Assembly (NCBI RefSeq): GCF_900119365.1
Contig: NZ_FPJO01000004.1
Span: 248,001-312,000, forward strand
Direction: 5' to 3'
DNA from: Streptomyces atratus
Lineage (GTDB): Bacteria; Actinomycetota; Actinomycetes; Streptomycetales; Streptomycetaceae
DNA length: 64,000 nucleotides
How positions within the stretch are numbered: the stretch's first letter is position 1; each line of letters opens with the position of its first letter. Made by a program: the position numbers and the translations under genes. This document shows positions 16,551 to 25,331 of the stretch, piece after piece. The notes under the pieces are model-generated. The model was not told the DNA's origin. It worked only from the letters and a program-made list of their open reading frames with translations, and did no database searches.

Positions 16551-18464
16551 ATGGGATTCGGCTTCGGGCAGCGGCGCAGTGGGCAACCCCCTGCCGAGCG
16601 GACCAGTTTCGTCGGACGCGCCGAGGAGATCTCACTGATTCAGGCGGCCTTCCGCGAGGCACGGCTCGTCACCCTGGTGGGCCCTGGCGGCGTCGGCAAG
16701 AGCCGCGCCGCGCTGCGCGCGGCGGAGGGTCTGCGGGAACGGTTTCCGGACGGGGTGTGGCTGGCCGAGCTGTCGGCCCTGTCCGACCCCGAATTGGTCC
16801 CCGCGACCCTGGCCACTGTACTGGGGGTCCCGGAACACTCCGGGATGGAACCCCTGGACGCGGTCGTCGCCCACCTCCAGGGGCAGCAGCTGCTCATCGT
16901 GCTCGACACCTGCGAGCACATGGTCGACGCATGCGCCGTACTCTGCGACGTCCTCCTGCGCGAGGCCGCCGGGGTGTGCGTCCTGGCCACCAGCCGGCAG
17001 CCGCTCGATGTGACCGACGAGCAGACGATACCGATCGCCCCGCTCGGAGTGGACGACGCCCTGGAGCTGTTCACACAGAGAGCCGCCCGCGTACTGCCGG
17101 GCCGGACCGTCACCGAGTCCAACCGGACGCAGACGCTGGCGCTGGTGGAACGGCTCGACAGGATTCCGCTCGCGCTCGAACTGGCCGCCGTGCGTCTGCG
17201 GGTCGCACCGCTGGGGGAGTTGGTGGCCCGGCTGGACCGCCGGTTCGAGGTGTTCACCGGCGGACAGCGTGCCGCCTGCGCCCGGCATCAGACACTGCGT
17301 ACGACCATCGGCTGGTCCTATGAGCTCTGCACCCCGGCGGAGCGGCTGCTGTGGGCGCGCCTGTCCGTCTTCGCCGGGCCCTTCGAGCTGTCGGCCGCGG
17401 AACGGGTGGGCGGGGGCGACGGGCTTCCGTCCGACGCGGTCCTGGAGGCGCTGTTCGGCCTGGTGGACAAGTCGGTCGTGCAGCGCGTCGGCGAGGACGG
17501 GGCGCGCTACCGGCTCCTGGACACGATCCGTGAATACGGTGCCGAGCGCCTCGACGAGGACAGCAGCGCGGCCTCCGTTGAACCGTACATCGGGGCGATG
17601 CGGGCGCTGTGCGGCGAGATCGACGAGGGACTGGCCGAGCTGGAGCAGGGGCGTCGCCGGATCGTCGCGGTGGGTGACCTGCTGGGCATCAGCACGGTCC
17701 ACTACGAAGGCGCGCTGCTGCGGGCGGTGCTCGGGGACACCGACGGGGCGCTGGAACTGTGCGAGTTGGGGCTGGCTCATCTGAACGGCACGGGTGACCG
17801 TCAGTTCTACGGATCCACACTCATGGCGCAGGGCCTCATTCTCTGGCTCGCGGGACGCCATGAGGAGGGTGCCGACGCGCTGCGGCAGGCCCTGGACGCC
17901 ATGAGCGAGATCGGTGACGTACTGGTCGCGGCGCTCCGCTGCCTGGGCCTGGCCTGGCATGCCGCACAGCAGGAACGCCACGCAAGGGCGGCGTGGTTGC
18001 TGGGGTACGCGGAAGGCGCGCGGCGGCTGAGCGGCGACCCGGTGGCCATGCTGACGTCCGTGCTGGAGCAGCAGGAGGCGACCCGCGGCGCCGTGCGGGA
18101 GGCACTGGGAGACACGGAGTGCGAACGCTGGCACGGTGTGGGCGCACGGTTGTCGGGGACCGAGATCCTGGAGGCCGTGCGGGCGGACACCGACAGACCG
18201 CCGGCGGCGCCGCGCCTGCCCCGCAGCCGGCAGGAGCCCATGGCAACCGAGGCGCTCACCCCGCGGGAACGGGAGGTCGCCACTCTGGTCGCGCAAGGAC
18301 TGTCCAACCGGGAGGTCGCCGAGCACCTCGTGATCTCCAAGCTGACCGCGGACACTCACGTCGAGCGCATCCTCACCAAGCTCGACATCGATTCGCGTAC
18401 GGAGATCTCAGCGGTGCTGACAGCCTGGGCCGCGGGTTCGCCGCAGCCTCGCCGCGGCGAGTGA
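16551..18464 (+). CDS. LuxR-family ATPase transcriptional regulator
   Basis: 637 residues. An NB-ARC-like ATPase module opens the protein: FVGRAEEISLIQAAF, Walker A GPGGVGKSRAA (about residues 44-54), Walker B LLIVLDTCEHM (about 117-127), then LATSRQPL and the arginine-rich LDRIPLALELAAVRLR sensor. A winged-helix and helical repeat segment follows. The C-terminus is a LuxR/GerE helix-turn-helix (LTPREREVATLVAQGLSNRE to about residue 632). Relatives usually have 750 or more residues; here the helical-repeat region after REYGAERLDEDSSAASVEP looks shortened by an in-frame deletion near 17575. It is probably a DNA-binding regulator whose target is unknown. Confidence 0.85.
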   Translation: MGFGFGQRRSGQPPAERTSFVGRAEEISLIQAAFREARLVTLVGPGGVGKSRAALRAAEGLRERFPDGVWLAELSALSDPELVPATLATVLGVPEHSGMEPLDAVVAHLQGQQLLIVLDTCEHMVDACAVLCDVLLREAAGVCVLATSRQPLDVTDEQTIPIAPLGVDDALELFTQRAARVLPGRTVTESNRTQTLALVERLDRIPLALELAAVRLRVAPLGELVARLDRRFEVFTGGQRAACARHQTLRTTIGWSYELCTPAERLLWARLSVFAGPFELSAAERVGGGDGLPSDAVLEALFGLVDKSVVQRVGEDGARYRLLDTIREYGAERLDEDSSAASVEPYIGAMRALCGEIDEGLAELEQGRRRIVAVGDLLGISTVHYEGALLRAVLGDTDGALELCELGLAHLNGTGDRQFYGSTLMAQGLILWLAGRHEEGADALRQALDAMSEIGDVLVAALRCLGLAWHAAQQERHARAAWLLGYAEGARRLSGDPVAMLTSVLEQQEATRGAVREALGDTECERWHGVGARLSGTEILEAVRADTDRPPAAPRLPRSRQEPMATEALTPREREVATLVAQGLSNREVAEHLVISKLTADTHVERILTKLDIDSRTEISAVLTAWAAGSPQPRRGE

Positions 18465-18934
18465 CTCCCCGATTCGGAACACAGGACGTCGACACGTCCG
18501 TACGTATGCCCGTCCGGCCTCCGGTACGTATGCCGACGCCGGGCGGGTGACAGGGGCCGACCGCACAGATACGTGTACCGACCTGCGATTCAACGCCCGT
18601 CGAGGGGGCATGTCGTGCGGCAGTCTGGGCGTGCCGCTGGGACGCGGAGTACCTGTGCAGCATGGATGGATGTGGCTGTCGCAGGCCCGAGTGCTCCCAC
18701 CCCCCAGCGGCGCCGGAACCGTCTGCCCGCGCTGTCGGCGGTGCGGGCGGAGAGCGATGCGGTTGCCACGGCCGTCACCGGCTCCGTATGCCCGTTCAGA
18801 GTCGACACGCTCTTGCCACCCCGCCCGCCGGCGGATCTGCGTGCGGGGTGGCATGCGGAACGGTCATGACACGCACCCTGTCCGGGTGGTGTTCGTAGCC
18901 AGGACACAGCTCTCTCCCCGGCTCTGCGCCTCGC
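18465..18934. other. 470-bp intergenic stretch, no gene recognised
   Basis: Open frames exist on both strands but are Arg/Ser-rich and show no family features. Two close copies of GTACGTATGCC (about 18499 and 18522) lie just after the LuxR-type gene. I see no tRNA, hairpin or strong promoter. Confidence 0.5.
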
Positions 18935-19435
18935 CTACCGCCGGCGGATCTCGACCAGGAAACAGCCGAATTCCACTGCGCGGACGTGCACCAGGGCCAC
19001 TGCCGGATCGGTGAAGACCTCGCGCAGTGCGTGGTCCACCTCGGTGGCCCGTTCTCTGGGGATCTCGATCAGTCGCCCACCGAGGATGTGCCCCTGGGCG
19101 CTGTAGGCGCGCAGCACCCGGCGAGCACCGTGCAGTTCGACCGGATAGCCGGGGCCGGAAGCCGGCCCGCCGCACTCCTCGGCGTGAACGAACACCGGGC
19201 CGCACTCGTCGTACGGGCCCGGCTCGGCACCTGTCTCCACCGCCCAGCGGCGCAACGGCGCGTACGAGACGAGGACAATCCGCTCACCTGCCTCGCTGTG
19301 CCGCAGACAGCAGCGCAGCGGGGCACCGCCCTCCGGATCGGTGACGGGTGTCCGGGTGCGACCGGCGTCGTCCTGTTCCCGCAGTTGTCTCAGCACGGCC
19401 GGGTCGATGGCCCGCACCTCATATGTCGTGGTCAC
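18935..19435 (-). CDS. DUF1203 domain protein
   Basis: 166 residues from ATG 19435. The sequence follows DUF1203 throughout: RAIDPAVLRQLREQDDAGR, GGAPLRCCLRHSEAGERIVL, VSYAPLRRWAVETGAEPGPY, CGPVFVHAEEC, then VLRAYSAQGHILGGRLI and a C-terminal VALVHVRAVEFGCFLVEI. The family is small, soluble and widespread in proteobacteria and actinobacteria, with no established function. The conserved Cys/His in RCCLRH and VFVHAEEC suggest metal or redox chemistry. It stands alone on this strand. Confidence 0.85.
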   Translation of the reverse strand: MTTTYEVRAIDPAVLRQLREQDDAGRTRTPVTDPEGGAPLRCCLRHSEAGERIVLVSYAPLRRWAVETGAEPGPYDECGPVFVHAEECGGPASGPGYPVELHGARRVLRAYSAQGHILGGRLIEIPRERATEVDHALREVFTDPAVALVHVRAVEFGCFLVEIRRR

Positions 19436-19528
19436 GGCTCAAGCATCCGCGGATGCCCGTTCCCGGGCTGGCGGAAATCGGACATTGCTCTGGGGGTGCT
19501 GGTCCCCGTCATGGCCTGCCGCAGGCGC

Positions 19529-19999
19529 TCAGCTCCTGCGGTCCGGGCTCCACTCGTAGACCGTCGGAGAGGTCTCGACGACCTCGCTCGGCCAGACCTG
19601 CCGGATTCGGCCGAGCCGGAGTCGGTGGTCCTGGACCCAGTCGTCCTGCGGCTGGACGGCGAAGAGCGTGGTGAGCCGGTCGGGGTCGTGGATCGTCACG
19701 CTCACGGACCGGTCCTCGTCGAGCCGAATGCCGAGCTCCAGTCCTCGGCCGCCACCGAGCCCCGCCGTACCCCCAGGGGCGAGGCCCTCCAGTTCACGTT
19801 CCCAGAAGGAGAGATCGCGCTGGAAGAGGTGGAGCTCAAGGCGTGCGTCGAGGAAATCGGTGGACACCAGGACATCGGCGCGCAGGGTGTCGTGCCCGGT
19901 CAGGACGCCGGGCCGAAAGCGCCCGGTGACACGAACGACGCACCGATTGCCGTCCGCGTCCACCAGGTGGATCAGATCGACCGGGTCCGGCTTTCCCAC
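19529..19999 (-). CDS. DUF5959 family protein
   Basis: 156 residues from GTG 19999, chosen because GGAGG (20006-20010) sits six bases upstream, although the frame continues to 20500. VGKPDPVDLIHLVDADGNRC, then GRFRPGVLTGHDTLRADVLV, STDFLDARLELHLFQRDL and a C-terminal VSVTIHDPDRLTTLFAVQPQ match DUF5959, a Streptomyces family of unknown function. It is usually a small beta-rich cytoplasmic protein, often near regulatory or kinase genes. There is no signal peptide. Confidence 0.82.
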   Translation of the reverse strand: MGKPDPVDLIHLVDADGNRCVVRVTGRFRPGVLTGHDTLRADVLVSTDFLDARLELHLFQRDLSFWERELEGLAPGGTAGLGGGRGLELGIRLDEDRSVSVTIHDPDRLTTLFAVQPQDDWVQDHRLRLGRIRQVWPSEVVETSPTVYEWSPDRRS

Positions 20000-20094
20000 T
20001 GTGTGCCTCCGCAGGGTCTGACTGGTGCGAGCAGCGTGCATCCTCTCCCATGGAGGTATGCGCGGACGAGGGAGGCCCCGGCGAAGGGCTTTCC

Positions 20095-20462
20095 TGGCGG
20101 CGATGGGCAGCTCGCTGGGCGGCATGACGGCGCACGGGATCCCGTACGAGCGGGTGCGCCGCTGGTCCCGGCCGCTGCTGACCGACCGGGCGATCCGCCG
20201 GGACCTCGCCCGTTTCCTGCGCTCCACGCAGAAGGACACCTGTCTGCGGGCCGCCGAACGGCTGCGGCACTTCGACCCGCCCGCGCTGGTGGCCTGGGCG
20301 CGGAGGACCGGAGGATGCCGCCCGAGACCGGCCGACGCCTCGCCGAACTGCTGCCGCGGGGGCGATACGTCGAGATCCCCGGGGCCGGGACGCTGGTCCC
20401 CCATGGACAACCCGGAGGCACTCGCCCGTGAACTGCGCCGGTTCATCGGGGAGAGCGGCTGA
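20095..20462 (+). pseudogene. Alpha/beta hydrolase C-terminal fragment with frameshifts
   Basis: The first frame gives HGIPYERVRRWSRPLLTDRA, then LRAAERLRHFDPPALVAWA. A second continues EDRRMPPETGRRLAELLPRG, then YVEIPGAGTLVP. The first resumes with MDNPEALARELRRFIGESG to the stop at 20462. Together these are the cap and the last strands of an alpha/beta hydrolase, including the region of the catalytic Asp (EDRRMP replaces the usual GxxD). The N-terminal half with the nucleophile elbow is lost, and two indels interrupt the rest. Confidence 0.6.
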
Positions 20463-20618
20463 GGGCGGGAGACCGCGGGCTTCTGCCGGTGCCGTTTCAT
20501 CGTGCCGTCCGGTCCGGCGCCGATTCACTAGGCTGTACGGAGTTTCACCGCGCGGGGGAGGAGCCGCAGCCCCGCACCCGCTTCGTCGGTACGCTCCAGC
20601 CCGAAAAGAGGAAGCACC

Positions 20619-21395
20619 GTGTCCTTCGCTCCCCTCGGCCGGCACAACGGCGAGCACAGCGACTACTGCAACACCAGTCTGTGCTGTCGCTGCCAGCAGC
20701 GGAACTGGACGACCCAGCAGGGCAACGAGCGGCTCTGCGGCCTGTGCGCGGCCTGCTGCCGTGAATGCGGCAGGGCGCCGGCACCCCACCTGGACGGGCT
20801 CAACGACGGGATCTGTGTGGACTGCCGGGGACTGTGCACCCGCTGCCACAACCCACTGCCCGACGGAGGTGTCTGCCACTGCCAGCAGTGGAAGCAGAGT
20901 CCGGGCAACGACCCGATGCGCTTCATCATGCAGGGCTTTCCCCAGCCACTGCTCCAGGCCCTCGGACACCGGGTACCCCGTACCCTGCCCGACATCCTGT
21001 TCGAGGAGCTCACGCACCGGACGGCCGCCCAGCTCCTCGACCGTATCGAAAGGCGCTGGAGCAACCGCTGGTCCCACGCGATCCACGAACGCGACGAGGA
21101 GAACCGCCGTCGCTGGGCGCCCCAAGAGATCGCCGAGGCCCTGGTGAGCCCCGGAGCCTGCTCGAACCGGGCGTGCGAGGACGGCTACCTCCTCGCCGAC
21201 GGGGCGCCCTGCCCGTACTGCCGACAGCCGGCCCACCGCTTCGTGCCTGCCACCGCCGACGCGATCTCCACCTCCGAGCATGCGCGAGCGACCGCCGCGC
21301 AGATCCGGCAGGCGCTCATCAGTAACCGTTCCGCCGGGAGGAAACCCAAGCGCGGGGCGCAGCCGGGCGCCTGGCCGACTACTCCCGCCGGCTGA
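20619..21395 (+). CDS. Cysteine-rich zinc-binding protein, unknown function
   Basis: 258 residues from GTG 20619 (AGAGGAAG upstream). The first 85 residues hold at least fifteen cysteines in Cys-X2-Cys pairs (CCRCQQRNW, RLCGLCAACCRECG, ICVDCRGLCTRCHNPLPD, VCHCQQW), so two or three zinc knuckles or ribbons are likely. The middle is helical (RTAAQLLDRIERRWSNRWSH). Near residue 185 comes another probable zinc motif, GACSNRACEDGY followed by CPYCRQP, resembling the CxxC-DG-G-CxxC signature seen in actinophage and plasmid proteins. The tail is basic. I do not recognise the family; DNA binding is possible. Confidence 0.7.
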   Translation: MSFAPLGRHNGEHSDYCNTSLCCRCQQRNWTTQQGNERLCGLCAACCRECGRAPAPHLDGLNDGICVDCRGLCTRCHNPLPDGGVCHCQQWKQSPGNDPMRFIMQGFPQPLLQALGHRVPRTLPDILFEELTHRTAAQLLDRIERRWSNRWSHAIHERDEENRRRWAPQEIAEALVSPGACSNRACEDGYLLADGAPCPYCRQPAHRFVPATADAISTSEHARATAAQIRQALISNRSAGRKPKRGAQPGAWPTTPAG

Positions 21396-21496
21396 CACCG
21401 GAGAAAGAGTTCGGCCGCCGTGCGCGGCACGTCCTCACGCGTACGCCGCATCTTGCGCGTCCGCGGAGTCCGGCCGGTCACGGCGGCCTGCGTCCT

Positions 21497-21542
21497 TCTC
21501 TACGTACCCCCTGGGTCAGTCTCTACGTACCCCCTGGGTCAG
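21497..21542. repeat. Perfect 23-bp tandem duplication at the exporter stop codon
   Basis: The unit TCTCTACGTACCCCCTGGGT (continuing CAG) occurs at 21497-21519 and again, directly adjoining, at 21520-21542. The second copy covers the stop codon of the minus-strand exporter. Each unit contains CCCCTGGG; possibly slippage or an attachment-like footprint. Confidence 0.85.
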
Positions 21543-23146
21543 TGCGCCGGGGTGGCCGGAGTCTTCGCCGCGGCGGCGTTCTCCTGGGCGAGCCGTTCCA
21601 TGCCGCTCTGCGTCTTGAGCGGCTTCTCCTTGATGAACAGCACCGCGACCAGGGCGAGCAGCGCGAAGGGGGCTCCGATCAGGAAGACATCCGCGGTCGC
21701 GACCCCGTACGCGTGCTCGACCACCTGCCGGGCCGGTTCGGGAAGAGTGGACAGGTCGGGGACGCCGTGGCCGGCGCCTCCATTGTCAGCCGCCCCGCCG
21801 AAGCCCTTCGCCATCTCGCTCGCCACCCGGTGGCTGAGCACGGCGCCGAGCGCGCTCGTGCCGATCGCCCCGCCGAGGCTGCGGAAGAACGACAGCACCG
21901 AGGTTGCCGCGCCGAGCTCCGACGCGGGTACGTCGTTCTGAGCCGCCAGCACCAGGTTCTGCATCAGCATGCCGACGCCCACGCCGAGCACCACCATGTA
22001 GACGCTGAGCAGCCCGAACGAGGAGTCCGCGCTGATCGTGGACAGCAGGCCCATGCCCGCGGTCATGATGATGCCGCCCGCGATCAGGAAGCCCTTCCAC
22101 TTGCCCCGGGCGGAGATGATCTGTCCGGCGACGGTCGTGGAGATCATCAGACCGAGGATCATCGGCAGGCTCATCAGGCCCGCGACGGTCGGCGTCTTGC
22201 CGAGCGAGATCTGGAAGTACTGGGAGAGGAACACCGTGCCGCCGAACATGGCCACGCCGACCAGGAGGCTCGCCACGGTCGTCAGCGTCACGGTGCGGTT
22301 GCGGAAGATGTCCAGTGGGATGATCGGTTCCTGGACCCTGGACTCGACCAGTACCGCGACGGCCAGCAGGACCACACCGGCGGTGACCAGGGCGGCGGTC
22401 TGCCACGACGCCCAGTCGAACCGGTTGCCCGCGAGGGTCACCCACAGCAGCAGTGCGCTGACCCCGCTCATGATGAGAAGGGCGCCGAGGTAGTCGATCT
22501 TCACCTCCCTGCGGACCGTGGGCAGCTTCAGGGTCAGCTGGAGCAGCACGATCGCGAGCAGCGCGAACGGCACACCGATGAAGAAGCACCAGCGCCACCC
22601 CAGCCAGGAGGTGTCCACGAGCACACCGCCGATGAGCGGTCCCGCGACGGTGCCGACGGCGAACACGGCGCCGAAGATGCCGGAGTAACGGCCGAGTTCA
22701 CGCGGCGGAATGATCGCCGCCATCACGACCTGGGCGAGAGCCGTGAGACCGCCCGCGCCGATGCCCTGCACCACACGGCTCACGATGAGCAGGCCGACGC
22801 TGTGCGAGAAGCCGGCGACGAGCGAGCCGACGATGAACATCGAGAGGGACAGCTGGATGAGCAGCTTCTTGTCGTAGAGGTCGGACAGCTTGCCCCAGAT
22901 CGGGACGGTCGCCGTCATCGCCAGCAGCTCGGCGGTGACCACCCAGGTGTACGAGGACTGGCTGCCGTGCAGATCGGCGATGATCCTGGGAAGTGCGTTG
23001 GAGACCACGGTGGACGCCAGGATGGCCACGAACATGCCGGCCATCAGGCCCGACATGGCCTGGAGTATGTGACGACGCGTCATGGCTGGCGCGGCCCCCT
23101 CGGGCGCACCGGCGGTACCGGTTTCGGGTGTGACGGCAGCGCTCAT
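21539..23146 (-). CDS. DHA2-family (EmrB/QacA-type) drug/proton antiporter
   Basis: 535 residues from ATG 23146, which has GAGGAA upstream (the frame extends 24 codons further without a better site). MFS motifs are intact: the early helix with FVAILASTVVSNALPRI, motif A GKLSDLYDKK, motif C-like FAVGTVAGPLIGGVLV, and the YTWVVTAELL helix-2 signature of 14-helix DHA2 exporters. The last loop carries a Gly-rich insert before the final helix, as in related actinomycete exporters. It is an inner-membrane exporter of toxic compounds, encoded directly after a TetR gene that probably represses it. Confidence 0.92.
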   Translation of the reverse strand: MSAAVTPETGTAGAPEGAAPAMTRRHILQAMSGLMAGMFVAILASTVVSNALPRIIADLHGSQSSYTWVVTAELLAMTATVPIWGKLSDLYDKKLLIQLSLSMFIVGSLVAGFSHSVGLLIVSRVVQGIGAGGLTALAQVVMAAIIPPRELGRYSGIFGAVFAVGTVAGPLIGGVLVDTSWLGWRWCFFIGVPFALLAIVLLQLTLKLPTVRREVKIDYLGALLIMSGVSALLLWVTLAGNRFDWASWQTAALVTAGVVLLAVAVLVESRVQEPIIPLDIFRNRTVTLTTVASLLVGVAMFGGTVFLSQYFQISLGKTPTVAGLMSLPMILGLMISTTVAGQIISARGKWKGFLIAGGIIMTAGMGLLSTISADSSFGLLSVYMVVLGVGVGMLMQNLVLAAQNDVPASELGAATSVLSFFRSLGGAIGTSALGAVLSHRVASEMAKGFGGAADNGGAGHGVPDLSTLPEPARQVVEHAYGVATADVFLIGAPFALLALVAVLFIKEKPLKTQSGMERLAQENAAAAKTPATPAH

Positions 23147-23245
23147 CGGCTGGCGTTCCTCATTCTCTGGATTTTCGGTTGATCGGATGGGCGGGGTGAT
23201 TCGGGTGATGGGGCGCAAGCCCCCGTTGGAGGCCCGGGATGGGCT

Positions 23246-23851
23246 TCAGTCGTTCAGACCGGCGGCCAGCGAGGCGAATGCCTCGTGGTAGATGCTCTGG
23301 AACGTACGGGTACGGCCGGAGGCCACCCAGAGCTCGACGGCGGCGCGCACGGCGGCGGTCGCCACGTACGCGAGCAGCCTGGGGTGGAGATCGGACTCGG
23401 GATCCTGGCCGAGGCGCTCGGCCACGGCAGCGATCAGCGCGCGCTCGTCCGCGCCCCGGGCGGCCAGGAAGCCGGACAGCAGCGAGGGACTCGTCCTGAG
23501 CACCGCCATCTGGAGCTCCCAGCGTTCGTGGTCCTCCTCGATGTGGGCCAGCTCCTGGCCGATCGCCTCGCGCAGGGCGATGAGCGCCGTGAGTTCGTCC
23601 GGCGCGTTGAGCACCGCCCGACGGGTCCGCTCGGCGTTGTCCTGGGCGGGACGGGTGATCGCGTCCTCAAGGCACGGAAAGTAGTTGAAGAAGGTGCGCA
23701 CGGATACGCCGACCGCGTCGGTGACCGCTTCCACGGTCACGTTATCGATACCGCGGTCCGCGGCCAGGCGCAGAGCCGCGTCCGCCAGGGCGTCACGCGT
23801 CGCGCGCTTCTTGCGTTCACGCAGCCCGAGGGGCATGTCGGCGGCACTCAT
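23246..23851 (-). CDS. TetR-family regulator of the adjacent exporter
   Basis: 201 residues from ATG 23851. The DNA-binding region is typical: GLRERKKRATRDALADAALR, then IDNVTVEAVTDAVGVSVRTF and FNYFP at the end of the recognition helix. The ligand domain is helical with a conserved ELWVASGRTRTF end. The start lies within the shadow of a palindromic operator candidate (23856-23868), so it may autoregulate. The exporter gene follows 99 bases downstream on the same strand, the usual arrangement for a drug-sensing repressor and its pump. The frame stays open 20 codons further, and a later ATG at 23836 is also possible. Confidence 0.88.
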   Translation of the reverse strand: MSAADMPLGLRERKKRATRDALADAALRLAADRGIDNVTVEAVTDAVGVSVRTFFNYFPCLEDAITRPAQDNAERTRRAVLNAPDELTALIALREAIGQELAHIEEDHERWELQMAVLRTSPSLLSGFLAARGADERALIAAVAERLGQDPESDLHPRLLAYVATAAVRAAVELWVASGRTRTFQSIYHEAFASLAAGLND

Positions 23852-23855
23852 GAAG

Positions 23856-23868
23856 TGCATGCTATGCA
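23856..23868. promoter_or_regulatory. 13-bp palindrome, probable TetR operator
   Basis: TGCATGCTATGCA is a perfect inverted repeat (TGCAT-3-ATGCA), five bases upstream of the TetR start. On the minus strand, TTGC-7-GCAA lies a few bases further upstream. Overlap with the translation start suggests tight autorepression or a leaderless transcript. Confidence 0.5.
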
Positions 23869-23942
23869 AGTTTGCGTGTGGTGCAAAATTCTGCGGGCGG
23901 CGGGATACCATCCCCGCCGCCCGCCCCGACCCGGTGAGCCGC

Positions 23943-24855
23943 TCAGGGCGTCTCGTGCGCCGAGGCCGGGTACACCATCCCCTCCACGGAGAGGAGTTCG
24001 CTGATCCGCTCGGTGAGGTCCTGCCCGAGCAGCGGCCCGCCGTCCGCCGAGCGAATGCCCGGGGGTCTCACCCGTCAGCACCCGGCCCACGCGGCCGCGC
24101 CCCGCGCTCAGCACCTCGCCCGTGACCGGCACATCGTCGGCGAGCAGCGCGGCCACCACCGGCGCGACCGCCTCGGGCGGCGCCTCCTCCCGCATCCGCT
24201 CCAGCACCTCGGGTGGCACGCCCTCGGTCGCCGTCGACATCCGTGACCACGCCACCGGAGCCACGGCGTTGACCCGGATACCGTGCGGGGCCCCCTCGGC
24301 GGCCAGCGTCCGCGTCAGCCCCACGATCCCAGCCTTGAGCAGGGAGTACGCGGCGTTCCCCGCCATCCCGTACAGGCCGGCCGCCGAGGTGACCAGGACG
24401 ACCCGGCCCCGTCCGCACCCCGTGAAGCGGGGCCAGGCCGCGCGCACCAGCCGCCAGGCGCCGAAGGCGTGGATGGCCGTCATCCGCTCCAGCAGGCCCT
24501 CGTCGATCTCGGTGAAGTCCAGCCCCGGCCGGTAGATCCCGGCGTTCGCCACGACCCCGTCGACCGAACCGAACTCGGCACAAGCCAGGTCGATCAGGGA
24601 CCGCGTCCCCTCGACGCTGCTCGCGTCCGCGGTACTGGCCACCGCCGTCCCGCCCGCCGCCCGGATCTCCTCGACCACCTGGGCCGCCGGGCCCGCGTCC
24701 CGGCTCCCGGAGCCGTCCGTCGCCGTCCCGAGGTCGTTCACGACGACCCGGGCACCGCGCCCGGCCAGGTCGAGGGCGTAGGCCCGGCCGAGCCCCCGGC
24801 CCGCGCCGGTGACGACGACGGAGCGCCCGTCCAGCCTCCGGGCAGGCCCCGGCTC
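23943..24855 (-). pseudogene. SDR-family oxidoreductase, start lost and frameshifted
   Basis: The minus strand reads RRLDGRSVVVTGAGRGLGRA (TGxxxGxG cofactor motif intact), VDGVVANAGIYRPGLDF (NAG motif), VVLVTSAAGLYGMAGNAAYS with the Ser and Tyr-x3-Lys (YSLLKAG), then RVNAVAPVAWSRM. A one-base frame change near 24058 in a C/G run is needed to reach the natural end (LTERISELLSVEGMVYPASA, stop 23943). In the other direction, an in-frame TGA at 24858 precedes the cofactor motif with no start codon between. It is therefore a nearly complete SDR with a truncated 5' end. Confidence 0.75.
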
Positions 24856-24859
24856 TCAG

Positions 24860-25331
24860 CAGAGCGTTGATCTGAGTGCTGTCGCCGAATGTGGCCGCCC
24901 CTTACGAGACGCTTTGACAGTTTCTTTTGCCGTCGTCTGTTCACAATTGCCCAGACTTACCAGGACCGAGTGAAGGACTCGCTACCGGCCTGTGCCGATT
25001 ACGCATCGCCCTGGAGAGCCGCACCACGAGCCGTGCCGGCCTTGCTGACGGACCGCGCAACGGTGACAACGAAGTCACCGCGACGGCGCCCGGCCGGGAC
25101 CGGGCACGGCTGACCGTGTTGGTCGCCCGAGGCAAGGGTGAGGGAGTCGGCGGCGTTTCGGCCAAGATCGCTCCGAGTGGCCTCCGTGCACGGCAACGGT
25201 CGGTGCATCCCGCATGCTCCGTTTCTCGCTCTGTCATGCGGATTCCATCGCGTCTCAAAAACATGTGTTCGAAAGGTCTGCTCGGTCGTTGAGCTCCATG
25301 ACAGGCCCGAACGACCTTCCAGGGAGCCCAG
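24860..25331. other. 470-bp stretch, no gene recognised
   Basis: Between the truncated SDR and the ABC exporter I find no convincing gene. The segment 25240-25290 (CATGCGGATTCCATCGCG, then an A-run and TGTGTTCG) is less G+C-rich and may hold the exporter promoter, but no clean -35/-10 pair is evident. Confidence 0.4.

Noticed and set aside
21542..23182. 546-codon plus-strand frame opposite the exporter
   Set aside because: His/Asp/Gln-rich antisense translation; the minus strand has all MFS motifs.
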